Source: Clostridium hydrogenum (lineage in GTDB: Bacteria > Bacillota > Clostridia > Clostridiales > Clostridiaceae). From it: DNA of 64,000 nucleotides. The stretch is from contig NZ_JAEACT010000003.1 of assembly GCF_021432385.1 (NCBI RefSeq), positions 682,001-746,000 of the forward strand. The letters run 5' to 3'. Numbering within the stretch: position 1 is the first letter of the stretch; the number at the start of each line of letters is the position of its first letter. Below the pieces are notes generated by a model. That model was not told the origin of the DNA. It saw nothing but the letters and a program-made list of their open reading frames with translations, and made no database searches. This document shows positions 37,793 through 46,369 of this stretch, in pieces. The position numbers and the translations under genes are program-made.

Positions 37793-40000
37793 TTACTCCA
37801 CTTTTTTTAGTCTCCATCTAACCGTGTAAAAGTCTCCATATACTCTATAATGTTCCTCATCAATTATAGGAATATCAACCCCTATATACATAAGCTCTTC
37901 ACCACTAAAAATCATATCTTCGCCAACTATTTCATACATGTAATCTGGATTAAGTCCTTCAAATTTTAGTCTTGCTGATAATATATTAGGCTTAGCTAAA
38001 ACTCTAAAATATGATGCAACAGCTTCTTTTTTGTCTTCAGTTACAAAGATCCATGCAGTTTCATTTCCTTCATAAGGACTCTTTATTCTATAAAAATCAC
38101 CAAATTGAACAATATGTCTGATTTCCTTGTAATATTCAACTTGCTTTTTAACTATGTCTTTTTCTTCTGAGGTAAACTTCGTTAAATCAAGCTCATAACC
38201 AAAGTTTCCTGACATTGCAACATTTCCTCTCATATCTATGCTTGTCATTCTTCCAACCTGATGGTTTGGACAAGTTGAAACATGTGCTCCCATAGTAATT
38301 GATGGATAAGCTATACTTGTTCCATATTGAATTTTAAGTCTTTCTACTGCATCTGTGCAATCACTAGTCCAGGTTTGAGGCATATAATATAATATTGCTG
38401 GATCAAATCTTCCGCCGCCAGAGGAACAACTTTCAAAAAGTATATTCGGGAAACTTGATGTAATTTCATTCATTATTCTATAAAGTCCAAGTACATATCT
38501 GTGAGCAGTTTCCCTTTGACGCTCTGGTGATAATTTATCTGATCCCATTTCTGTAAGTGGTCTATTCATATCCCATTTAACATAAGAAATCGGAGCATTT
38601 TTAAGTATATCAGATACCATCCTTATTATTTCGTCACAAACATCTTTTCTTGTTAAATCTAGTACAAGTTGATTTCTTTGATTTCTACCGCTAGATCTCT
38701 TTCTATCTGGTACATGCAAACACCAATTAGGATGTTTTCTATACAAATCACTATTTGGAGATACCATTTCTGGTTCAAACCATAAACCAAAGGACAATCC
38801 CATTTCATTTATGTCTTCTGCAAGCTTTGAAAGTCCATTTGGAAGCTTATTTTTATCAACAATCCAATCGCCTAATGAGCAATTATCTGAATTTCTATTT
38901 GCAAACCATCCATCATCAAGTACAAAAAGTTCTATTCCAAGTTCACTTCCTGCCTTTGCTATATCTTTAATTTTTTCTTCATTAAAGTTAAAATATGTTG
39001 CTTCCCAATTGTTAACTAATATTGGTCTTTCTTTATCCCTATAAGTTCCTCTGCACATTCTTCTTCTATATAACTTATGGTAAGTTCTCGACATTTCTCC
39101 AATACCAGCTTTTGAATAAACCATGACTACTTCTGGAGTAGTAAAGCTTTCTTTTGGTTCAAGTAGCCATGAAAAATCAAACGGATTTATTCCCATAGAA
39201 ACCCTTGTTGTTAAAAATTGATCTACATAAACTTCAGCTGTAAAATTTCCACTATAAACAAGATTAAAACCATAAGCTTCACCATGAATTTCATCTGCAT
39301 TCTTACTAAGCAAAGCTATAAATGGATTTTGCTGTGCACTGCTTATTCCTCTTAAACTATCAACTGCTTGAATACCTGGTACAAGTTCTCTTTTATAAAT
39401 GTTACTTTCTCTCGCCCAAGCCCCTGAAAGCTGAAGCATATCATAATCACTATTATCAAAATCAACACTAACACTCATCGCCTTCAAGAGCCTAAGCTTT
39501 TGTGTGCCTTCGTTTATAAATTTAACTGATCTAGTTATAACATTTAAATTATTAAATACAGTATATAAAAGCTTTATATTTAGTCCCGTAAGAGAATCCA
39601 CCATTGTAATTTCAAGAGTATCTGCTTCATCATCATTTTCAACATAAGTTGCTGGAAGTCCCTCAAGTTTGGGTTTCCCTTTATATATTTTATGAAAAGC
39701 ATATTTAAATTCACTAATTGTACTTCCATTTTCAAGTTGAACATGAAATGCTGGATTTCTAAAATCACTTTTTCCATACATAGGATATTCCTGTGGTAAT
39801 TTATCAAGTGGTAAATCTAAATCTAAAACATTATAATTTGAACTTTTAAGTATAGGTTTATTATTAAAATTTAACTTTTTTATTTTTCTGCCCCAGTATA
39901 AGTGAGCTATATAACCTGATTCACAAATTTGAATTATATAACTTGTGTCTAAAGCCTGAAGGTGAAATATTTTTTCTTTTTCGTTATAGTTTATTGGCAT
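37793..40000 (-). CDS. alpha-galactosidase (GH36)
   Basis: 735 residues from ATG 40000, the usual length for GH36. It has an N-terminal beta-sandwich, then the barrel with VLDDGWFANR, GLWFEPEMV, nucleophile Asp477 in YVKWDMNRP, FESCSSGGGRFD, and acid/base Asp547 in WTSDCTDA. It hydrolyses terminal alpha-1,6-galactose of melibiose, raffinose or stachyose in the cytoplasm. I prefer ATG 40000 because AGGGG stands nine bases upstream; the ATG at 40009 lies on top of that site. It is divergent from an AraC gene; the inverted repeat CATATTAG (40023-40030) / CTAATATG (40066-40073) in its promoter region is a candidate regulator site. Confidence 0.92.
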   Translation of the reverse strand: MPINYNEKEKIFHLQALDTSYIIQICESGYIAHLYWGRKIKKLNFNNKPILKSSNYNVLDLDLPLDKLPQEYPMYGKSDFRNPAFHVQLENGSTISEFKYAFHKIYKGKPKLEGLPATYVENDDEADTLEITMVDSLTGLNIKLLYTVFNNLNVITRSVKFINEGTQKLRLLKAMSVSVDFDNSDYDMLQLSGAWARESNIYKRELVPGIQAVDSLRGISSAQQNPFIALLSKNADEIHGEAYGFNLVYSGNFTAEVYVDQFLTTRVSMGINPFDFSWLLEPKESFTTPEVVMVYSKAGIGEMSRTYHKLYRRRMCRGTYRDKERPILVNNWEATYFNFNEEKIKDIAKAGSELGIELFVLDDGWFANRNSDNCSLGDWIVDKNKLPNGLSKLAEDINEMGLSFGLWFEPEMVSPNSDLYRKHPNWCLHVPDRKRSSGRNQRNQLVLDLTRKDVCDEIIRMVSDILKNAPISYVKWDMNRPLTEMGSDKLSPERQRETAHRYVLGLYRIMNEITSSFPNILFESCSSGGGRFDPAILYYMPQTWTSDCTDAVERLKIQYGTSIAYPSITMGAHVSTCPNHQVGRMTSIDMRGNVAMSGNFGYELDLTKFTSEEKDIVKKQVEYYKEIRHIVQFGDFYRIKSPYEGNETAWIFVTEDKKEAVASYFRVLAKPNILSARLKFEGLNPDYMYEIVGEDMIFSGEELMYIGVDIPIIDEEHYRVYGDFYTVRWRLKKVE

Positions 40001-40107
40001 AAAACTCATCCCCTATTAAATTCATATTAGATATCCATATTCATTTTATACTTTTTACTGGTTTTCTAATATGGATTAATGTATACTATTAATATTATGA
40101 TGTTTCT

Positions 40108-40209
40108 AAGATAAACCACTTGAAACTTCAAAATTAATTTGTATCAAAATGCCGTTTTCTAGGAATTATGATGCAAATTGATTTTGGTAGTTGAAATGGT
40201 TTATCCTTA
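40108..40209 (-). repeat. family B palindromic repeat, copy B2
   Basis: 102 bp in inverted orientation to B1: starts TAAGATAAACCACTTGAAAC and ends TAGTTGAAATGGTTTATCC. It lies between the divergent alpha-galactosidase and AraC genes and ends just before the AraC ribosome site AAAGGAG, so it forms that gene's 5' leader. Confidence 0.8.
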
Positions 40210-40219
40210 AAGGAGATTT

Positions 40220-41053
40220 ATGTTTAAACAATGTACAATTTCACGGTATGTTAATACAGATTTAAATGTTACTTGCTATGGTCGTCAGGCATGTAACAAT
40301 GTACACTATTGGGGTCCTGGTATTAGAGATTACTATTTAATTCACTATGTAATCAGTGGAAAAGGAACATTTCAAACAAAAAATAAAACTTACAATATAG
40401 AATCTAGAAATGCATTTTTAATAGAACCAAATACGCTTGCCTATTATGCAGCTGATAAAAATGATCCATGGGAATATGTTTGGGTTGGTTTTAATGGAAT
40501 AAATGCTAAACACTATATATCCCAAATCTATTTAAGTTCTGCCTGCCCTGTGTTAACTTGCAAGGTTAATAATGAATTAGAGAATTGTATAGAAGATATG
40601 CTATCCTATTCCCATGAGCAAATAGGAAGGGATATTATACTTCTATCTTGCTTATATAAGTTTATCTATCACTTGACAAAAAGTATAGATAAGCCGACTT
40701 CTAACTTACAAACAGATATTGGAGAAAAATATGTTAAAGATGCTGCCATGTATATAAGTAATAATTACAGCAGCAATATAAAAATTTCTGATGTAGCCAA
40801 ATATATAAATATAACGAGAGCTTATCTGTTTCGATTGTTTAAAAAATATCTTCATACATCACCTCAAGAATTTTTAATAAATTTTAGAATGGAGAGAGCT
40901 TGCGAACTACTTAGCAATTCAAATTTTACTGTAAACCACATAGCACGTTCTGTTGGATACAGAGATGTGCTACTGTTTTCAAAAATATTCAAAAAAAATA
41001 TAGGTGTTACACCTACTGAATATAGAAAAAATCAATCATATAAGGCATATTAA
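40220..41053 (+). CDS. AraC-family transcriptional regulator beside alpha-galactosidase
   Basis: 277 residues. N-terminal cupin-like domain (LIHYVISGKGTFQTKNKTY, FLIEPNTLAYY, EYVWVGFNG), as in MsmR/RafR-type regulators, and C-terminal double helix-turn-helix (VAKYINITRAYLFRLFKKYL, then IARSVGYRDVLLFSKIFKKNIG). It probably activates the divergent alpha-galactosidase gene in response to melibiose or raffinose-type sugars (inference). Its last codons and stop lie inside repeat C2, so the element appears to have supplied or replaced the 3' end. Confidence 0.88.
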   Translation: MFKQCTISRYVNTDLNVTCYGRQACNNVHYWGPGIRDYYLIHYVISGKGTFQTKNKTYNIESRNAFLIEPNTLAYYAADKNDPWEYVWVGFNGINAKHYISQIYLSSACPVLTCKVNNELENCIEDMLSYSHEQIGRDIILLSCLYKFIYHLTKSIDKPTSNLQTDIGEKYVKDAAMYISNNYSSNIKISDVAKYINITRAYLFRLFKKYLHTSPQEFLINFRMERACELLSNSNFTVNHIARSVGYRDVLLFSKIFKKNIGVTPTEYRKNQSYKAY

Positions 41054-41203
41054 AAAAAATAATAAGTCCAAATTGAGAGATAATTTTGTGTAATCCAAGA
41101 AACTGTAACATGTTAATACTGGTTGTCTTAGCGTGCTACAGTGACGAAGTATTACGCAAAAATAGCCGAAAGTTAGACTTGTTATTTTCTTTAATATGCC
41201 TAA
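41041..41203 (+). repeat. family C palindromic element, copy C2
   Basis: About 163 bp matching C1: GGCATATTAAAAAAAATAAT at one end and TTATTTTCTTTAATATGCC at the other, with GTTAATACTGGTTGTC in the middle. It includes the AraC stop codon and ends 18 bp before the Uup ATG, so it forms the whole gap between the two genes. Same orientation towards its ABC-F gene as C1. Confidence 0.82.
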
Positions 41204-41221
41204 GAAAGGAAAAGGTACTTT

Positions 41222-43132
41222 ATGAATTTAATAACTCTTGAAAATATATCTAAAAGCTATGGAGAAAAAACCATTTTAAATAATATAAATTTTAGCATAA
41301 ACTCAGGTGAAAAAATAGGACTTATTGGTATTAATGGTACAGGTAAATCTACCCTTTTGAAAATTTTATGCGAACTTGAAGATTATGATTCAGGTAATAT
41401 AATAACTTCAAATGAATTGAAAATCAGCTATCTTTCTCAAAACACAAATTTTTTTGATGATGCTACTGTACTTGAACAAATATTTAAAGGTGACTCAAAG
41501 GAAATGAAAACTTTAAAGGCCTATGAAAATGCTGTTGAAGCCGCAAATATAAATCCAAACGATGCGAAGTGCCAAAGTCTTCTTTTAGGTTTAACCTCAG
41601 AACTTGATGCTTTAAATTTGTGGGATATAGAAAATGAAGCAAAAACTATACTAACAAAACTAGGCGTTCATAATTTCAATGAAAAGGTCGGCAATTTATC
41701 CGGTGGTCAAAAGAAAAGAATTGCTTTAGCAGCTGCACTTATAACACCTTCTAATCTTTTAATACTAGATGAACCTACAAACCATCTTGATAGTGATACA
41801 ATTTCCTGGTTAGAAAAGTATTTATCCTCAAAAAAAGGTGCTGTATTCATGATTACCCATGACAGATACTTTCTTGATAGAATTACAAACAATATTTTTG
41901 AACTTAATGATGGCAAAATTTATACCTACGTTGGTAACTACAGTACTTTTTTAGGTAAAAAACTTGAAAGAGAAGAAATGGAAAAATCCTCAGAGGAAAA
42001 AAGACAAAACCTTCTAAGACGTGAACTCGCTTGGATAAAAAGAGGTGCAAAAGCTAGAAGTACAAAACAGAAAGCAAGAATTGATAGATTTAACGAGTTA
42101 AATGAAAAAGATGCTCCTAAAAATCAAGAAAAAGTTGAAATTTCTGCTCAAAGCTCTTACCTTGGTAAAAAGGTAATAGAAATTAAAAACGTGAGCAAAA
42201 GCTTTAGTAATAAAAAAATCATAGATGACTTCAGCTTTATATTTTCCAAGGGAGATAGAATCGGAATAGTTGGACCAAATGGAATAGGAAAATCAACCCT
42301 TTTGAATATGATAGCAGGGAAACTATTACCTGACAGTGGGATTATTGATTTAGGTCAAACCGTTAAAATGGGCTATTTTTCTCAAGAAGTTAAATCCATG
42401 GATGAAGCCTTGCGAGTTATTGAATACATACGTGAAGGTGCTGAATTTATAAAAGATGCAACAGGTGAATTAATTAGTGCTTCAAAAATGCTTGAAAGAT
42501 TCTTATTCACCAGCGAAATGCAGTGGACACCAATTTCAAAACTTTCTGGTGGTGAAAAAAGAAGATTATATTTGCTTAGAATACTCATGGAAGCACCTAA
42601 TGTACTTTTACTTGATGAGCCTACAAATGATCTTGATATAGAAACCCTCACTATACTTGAAGATTATCTTGAAGGTTTCCAAGGCTGCGTAATTACCGTA
42701 TCGCATGATAGATACTTTCTTGATAAAGTAGTAGATGAGTTAATTATTTTTAAGGGCAATGCCAAAATAGATTATAATACTGGAAATTATTCCGAATATC
42801 TAGAAAAGCATCCTTATGAAGAAGAAATAAAAAAAGAAAAACCTAAAGTTCAAAAGCAGCAAGCTGAAAAGCCTAAAAATAATAAATTAAAATTTTCTTA
42901 TAAAGAACAACGAGAATACGATGAAATAGACAGCGTAGTTGAAAATGCTGAAAATAAACTTGCTGAGCTTGAAGATAAAATTAACTCAGCTGGAAGTGAT
43001 TATATGCTTCTCGAGGACCTTTTACCCGAAAAAGCAGAACTTGAAAAAAAACTTGAAGAGTTATATGAAAGATGGGAATACTTAAATGATCTTGCTGAAA
43101 AAATAAAAGAGAACAGCAGTAAAGCAGAGTAG
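41222..43132 (+). CDS. uup: ABC-F ATPase, Uup type
   Basis: 636 residues with two ATPase domains: GINGTGKST, LSGGQKKR, LILDEPTNHLD in the first, and GPNGIGKST, LSGGEKRR, LLLDEPTNDLD in the second. The linker is shorter than in the resistance-type ABC-F at 26710. The C-terminal 90 residues are charged and predicted coiled coil (YDEIDSVVENAENKLAELED), the DNA/ribosome-binding tail that marks Uup. It probably aids stalled or colliding ribosomes. It starts behind AAGGAAAAGG directly after element C2. Confidence 0.88.
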   Translation: MNLITLENISKSYGEKTILNNINFSINSGEKIGLIGINGTGKSTLLKILCELEDYDSGNIITSNELKISYLSQNTNFFDDATVLEQIFKGDSKEMKTLKAYENAVEAANINPNDAKCQSLLLGLTSELDALNLWDIENEAKTILTKLGVHNFNEKVGNLSGGQKKRIALAAALITPSNLLILDEPTNHLDSDTISWLEKYLSSKKGAVFMITHDRYFLDRITNNIFELNDGKIYTYVGNYSTFLGKKLEREEMEKSSEEKRQNLLRRELAWIKRGAKARSTKQKARIDRFNELNEKDAPKNQEKVEISAQSSYLGKKVIEIKNVSKSFSNKKIIDDFSFIFSKGDRIGIVGPNGIGKSTLLNMIAGKLLPDSGIIDLGQTVKMGYFSQEVKSMDEALRVIEYIREGAEFIKDATGELISASKMLERFLFTSEMQWTPISKLSGGEKRRLYLLRILMEAPNVLLLDEPTNDLDIETLTILEDYLEGFQGCVITVSHDRYFLDKVVDELIIFKGNAKIDYNTGNYSEYLEKHPYEEEIKKEKPKVQKQQAEKPKNNKLKFSYKEQREYDEIDSVVENAENKLAELEDKINSAGSDYMLLEDLLPEKAELEKKLEELYERWEYLNDLAEKIKENSSKAE

Positions 43133-43160
43133 AGATAGCAGAGTACTCTGCTTTACTGCT
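43115..43160. terminator. bidirectional terminator between uup and the DUF2161 gene
   Basis: A perfect 17-bp stem, AGCAGTAAAGCAGAGTA (43115-43131) and TACTCTGCTTTACTGCT (43144-43160), with a 12-nt loop. It covers the uup stop codon and separates two convergent genes. Confidence 0.8.
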
Positions 43161-43164
43161 TCCA

Positions 43165-43896
43165 TCATTTATCTAACTTTTCATAATAATAATTTGCCAG
43201 TTCTTCATAAACTTCAAGGTTCTTTTTCCCCTCATCATTTATTTCATAGACTCCTCTTGATTTTTTCTCAAACCAGCCATAATAATTTTTATACAATATA
43301 GAAACTGTCTTTTTGCAATCCGTTCCAATTTCACGAAGCTTTTTAGGTGACATTGGTCCAAACTTATTAAGGCAGCAGGCAATAAAAATTGAATTTTCTC
43401 TATAGGAAGTAACTAGCTTCTTCCCCTTACTTCCTCCAACATTTAAATCTTTATTTCTCCCCTGCATTTCCTTTATTATATGATTTCTTTTTCTTTTAGC
43501 CATACTCTTACTTTTTGCAAAATCAAAGCTCTTAGCCTCTATTGCTACTTCAACAAAAGCTTCATTACCTTTAAAGTTTACAAAAATAAGTCCTAATTCT
43601 AACCTTTTTATTAAGTAGCATATGTCTTTCCATTTAGAATTTGCTTTCATCTTTTGGGGCTTTGGAATTGCCATATACACTATGTCAGCAGCCTTTTGTC
43701 TATTTACTGCCTGAGATAAAAGTCCAACTGTTAAATTCTTTTTAAGCTCAACAATTAAAAGTATTTCATCTTTTATAGCAGTTACATCACAATGATCTAC
43801 TTCAGCCCTTACCGTATACCCTTGCTTTTCAAAAAAGTCATGAACAGGCTTGTATAAATCTTCTTCAATTAACTTTTTTTCTTTAGAATCCTCCAT
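43165..43896 (-). CDS. DUF2161 putative PD-(D/E)XK nuclease-fold protein
   Basis: 243 residues. The N-terminal half has a PD-(D/E)XK-like core: EEDLYKPVHDFFEKQGYTVRAEV, then HCDVTAIKDEILLIVELKK, with Asp, Glu and Lys in the expected order, and QAVNRQKAADIVYMAIP. The C-terminal half looks like a winged helix (FGPMSPKKLREIGTDCKK). The family is labelled a putative phosphodiesterase/nuclease without known function. It is convergent to uup with a shared terminator. Confidence 0.8.
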   Translation of the reverse strand: MEDSKEKKLIEEDLYKPVHDFFEKQGYTVRAEVDHCDVTAIKDEILLIVELKKNLTVGLLSQAVNRQKAADIVYMAIPKPQKMKANSKWKDICYLIKRLELGLIFVNFKGNEAFVEVAIEAKSFDFAKSKSMAKRKRNHIIKEMQGRNKDLNVGGSKGKKLVTSYRENSIFIACCLNKFGPMSPKKLREIGTDCKKTVSILYKNYYGWFEKKSRGVYEINDEGKKNLEVYEELANYYYEKLDK

Positions 43897-43930
43897 TTTC
43901 CTTCCCCTTCATCTTGCCACTTCTTTATTA

Positions 43931-43982
43931 TAGATAAATCAGTTCAACTATTGAAATTCATTTGCACAGTGTTTTATCTTTA
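43931..43982 (+). repeat. family B repeat, internally deleted copy B5
   Basis: TAGATAAATCAGTTCAACTA, then TTGAAATTCATTTGCACA joined directly to GTGTTTTATCTTTA. Both ends match B1/B4 but about 50 bp of the centre is missing. It overlaps the 3' end of the MATE-like gene and supplies its last codons (DKTLCK and stop). Confidence 0.75.
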
Positions 43983-45385
43983 TATCTAATAGAAAACACT
44001 ACTGTTAAAATCAAATAATTTATCATTAAACCTAAATATACTCCGTTCAATTTCATATTAATTTTTATTCCAAATATATAGATTAAGCCAATATTAATAA
44101 TATTAATTAAGATTGAAGATAAAAAAACCCATTTTTCATCTCCAATGCCTTGGAGACAATATTTATATATTGTAGCTGGAATATTCAATGTACTAGAAAG
44201 TAGAGCAATTATAAGATAACCCATGGAACCTGTTATTAGATAATTATTATTAGTTATTATATTTAAAATTTGCTTATTAAAAATCACAACAAAACCGCTA
44301 ATCGCTATATAAAAAATTAAAGATAGCTTAGTGGACACTTTTGGTATTACTTTAACCTTATCCTTATTTTCAGTTCCAAATAATTTACTTACAATTGTAA
44401 GTGAAGTTTGCGCATAACCATACATAGGCATATAAGCTAAGCTTATTAATAAAAACAGCAAATTATATATAGAAACTTCCTTCATTCCTATATGCGAAAG
44501 CACTGAATTTATAAATATAATAACTATTGTTGATTCTAAAACTTCCTGCCCCATAAGAGGAATAGTAATCTTCACAGTATCCTTAAATATATTAAATACA
44601 TTATCATATTTTGCCCTAAATATTGTATTACACTTTATTAAAAATAAATATATAATTAAATTTAGTGTAAGTGATAAAATAACTGCTACTGCGGCACCAT
44701 TCATATTCATTCTAGGAAATCCAAACTTTCCAAAAACTAAAATGTAGTTCATAAGTATATTTACTGCAGTAACAACTAGATTTGCATAGAACGTGTATTT
44801 AGTTTTATTTATAATTTTGAAATATGCCCCAAAAGTAAATAATATAAGATTTAATCCAATTGAAGGTACGTATATATTTAAATATATGGAAGTTTCATCT
44901 AAAATTGCGCCCCTAAAACCATAAAGCTCACTAAGTACCATTTTACCAATAAGTATAGAAATCATAAAAAGCAAAATACCTAGAACAAAATCAATAAATA
45001 AGTTAACTAAAAAACTTTGTCTTAGGCCAGTCTCATCTTCTTTGCCTCTGTACCTACTACCTAAAATGTTAAAAGCCATTGAAACCATGCCTAAAACACC
45101 TGTTATGCTATATATTGTTGTATTAATTACACTTACCTCTGCAAAATTGTTTAATGTCAATCTACCTACCATTGCTTGAATACAAAAATCCATTAACATT
45201 GCCAATAAATTATTTAATATTATTGGCAATGCCATATTATTTATATATTTTAAATCACTCTTATTAAAGATAAACTGATTGAAAACTTGAAATTTATTTG
45301 TACCAAAATGCCATCTTCTAGGCATTTTGGTGCACATGAATTTCATTAGTTGAAACAGTTTATCTACAAGTTTTTTTATTTTCAT
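43958..45385 (-). CDS. MATE-like multidrug/polysaccharide transporter with repeat-derived N-terminal extension
   Basis: 475 residues, about 12 membrane helices from residue 50 on (MALPIILNNLLAMLMDF, GMVSMAFNILGSRYRG, second-half repeat near 265). Residues about 7-40 (DKLFQLMKFMCTKMPRR, WHFGTNKFQVFNQF) are encoded entirely by repeat B3, whose 102 bp equal 34 codons and keep the frame. The first codons MKIKKL and the site GTGAGG before ATG 45385 seem to be the original start. The stop region lies in repeat B5. Whether the 34-residue insert is tolerated is unknown; a start at Met51 would avoid it. Confidence 0.82.
   Translation of the reverse strand: MKIKKLVDKLFQLMKFMCTKMPRRWHFGTNKFQVFNQFIFNKSDLKYINNMALPIILNNLLAMLMDFCIQAMVGRLTLNNFAEVSVINTTIYSITGVLGMVSMAFNILGSRYRGKEDETGLRQSFLVNLFIDFVLGILLFMISILIGKMVLSELYGFRGAILDETSIYLNIYVPSIGLNLILFTFGAYFKIINKTKYTFYANLVVTAVNILMNYILVFGKFGFPRMNMNGAAVAVILSLTLNLIIYLFLIKCNTIFRAKYDNVFNIFKDTVKITIPLMGQEVLESTIVIIFINSVLSHIGMKEVSIYNLLFLLISLAYMPMYGYAQTSLTIVSKLFGTENKDKVKVIPKVSTKLSLIFYIAISGFVVIFNKQILNIITNNNYLITGSMGYLIIALLSSTLNIPATIYKYCLQGIGDEKWVFLSSILINIINIGLIYIFGIKINMKLNGVYLGLMINYLILTVVFSIRYKDKTLCK
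45265..45366 (-). repeat. family B palindromic repeat, copy B3, inside a coding region
   Basis: Same orientation as B2: starts TAAAGATAAACTGATTGAAA and ends TAGTTGAAACAGTTTATCTA, with the ATGCC-ATCTTCTA-GGCAT centre. It has no stop in the reading frame of the transporter gene at 43958-45385. Confidence 0.85.
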
Positions 45386-45457
45386 TATTCCTCACCCTTC
45401 TTTTTTTAATTAAAAAAGAAGGAAAAGAACAGACGCCCCCATATAGGGTCACCACCT

Positions 45458-46327
45458 TTATTTTAAGGTTTCAAAAGTATATTCCTTATCTTTTAAGTAT
45501 TTTATTATATTAGGGAGAGCTTTAACAGTTGTGGTTTTTGCAGCAGCATCATGCATTAATATTACAACTACCTGCTTGTTTCCTGTCTCTTTTATAACTC
45601 TTTCATACAGGTCGTTCGCTGGTGTTAATCCATGTTCAGCATCTCCATTAAGATCATTCCAATTTACAAAATGATATCCCGCACTTGCAATTGCATTTCT
45701 AAAAGCCCCAAGCTTTAGATATTTAGAATCCCATGATCCACCTGGAAATCTAAGTAGCTTAGAATCATATTTATCTCCAACTATTGATTTTAAAATTTCA
45801 TCACATTTATTTACATCTTCAACAAATCCATTTGGACCTTCTTTATAATTTAAAGTATGACTATAAGTATGATTTCCAATTGCATCTCCGTCAGCTACTT
45901 CCTCTTTAACCAAACTAGGATATTTTTCAGCATTTTTTCCTATTAAGAAAAATGTAGCATTTATTTTATTCTGTTTTAATAAACTTAATATTTGTGGAGT
46001 ATTATTTAAAGATGGTCCATCATCAAAAGTAAGATACGCTATTTTCTGACCATTAGTTGGTTTTTCATTCCAAGGCATGTACTCTCCCGAAGAAATTACA
46101 CCTTTAGCTTCATTTACACTCTTTGGCGGTAAGCTGCTTTCTCTTTTATCCATAGCCTTTTTAGGATTCTTAGAATTTTTCAACTTTATACTTTTTTCTG
46201 CACCAACTCGTACATTTTTTTTGTCTACCGTCTTAATAATTGCAATTGCACATATAAAAACTACAAAACTAGAAACAATCAAAATCGATATATATTTTCT
46301 CTTTCTTCTTTTCATCCTATCGTTCAT
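45458..46327 (-). CDS. peptidoglycan/polysaccharide deacetylase (NodB fold)
   Basis: 289 residues: a membrane anchor at about 12-32, a basic spacer, and a NodB domain with motif 1 LTFDDGPS (catalytic and metal Asp pair), motif 2 GNHTYSHT (two metal histidines), motif 3 RFPGGS, and LMHDAAA at the end. It would deacetylate GlcNAc in peptidoglycan or another wall polymer, a change that often gives lysozyme resistance. It is the last gene of the operon with an RR-HK pair and an unknown exported protein; GGAG precedes the ATG. Confidence 0.9.
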   Translation of the reverse strand: MNDRMKRRKRKYISILIVSSFVVFICAIAIIKTVDKKNVRVGAEKSIKLKNSKNPKKAMDKRESSLPPKSVNEAKGVISSGEYMPWNEKPTNGQKIAYLTFDDGPSLNNTPQILSLLKQNKINATFFLIGKNAEKYPSLVKEEVADGDAIGNHTYSHTLNYKEGPNGFVEDVNKCDEILKSIVGDKYDSKLLRFPGGSWDSKYLKLGAFRNAIASAGYHFVNWNDLNGDAEHGLTPANDLYERVIKETGNKQVVVILMHDAAAKTTTVKALPNIIKYLKDKEYTFETLK

Positions 46328-46369
46328 ACAAAATATCTCCTACGTAGTTTTTTATTTTTTTACTTTGCT

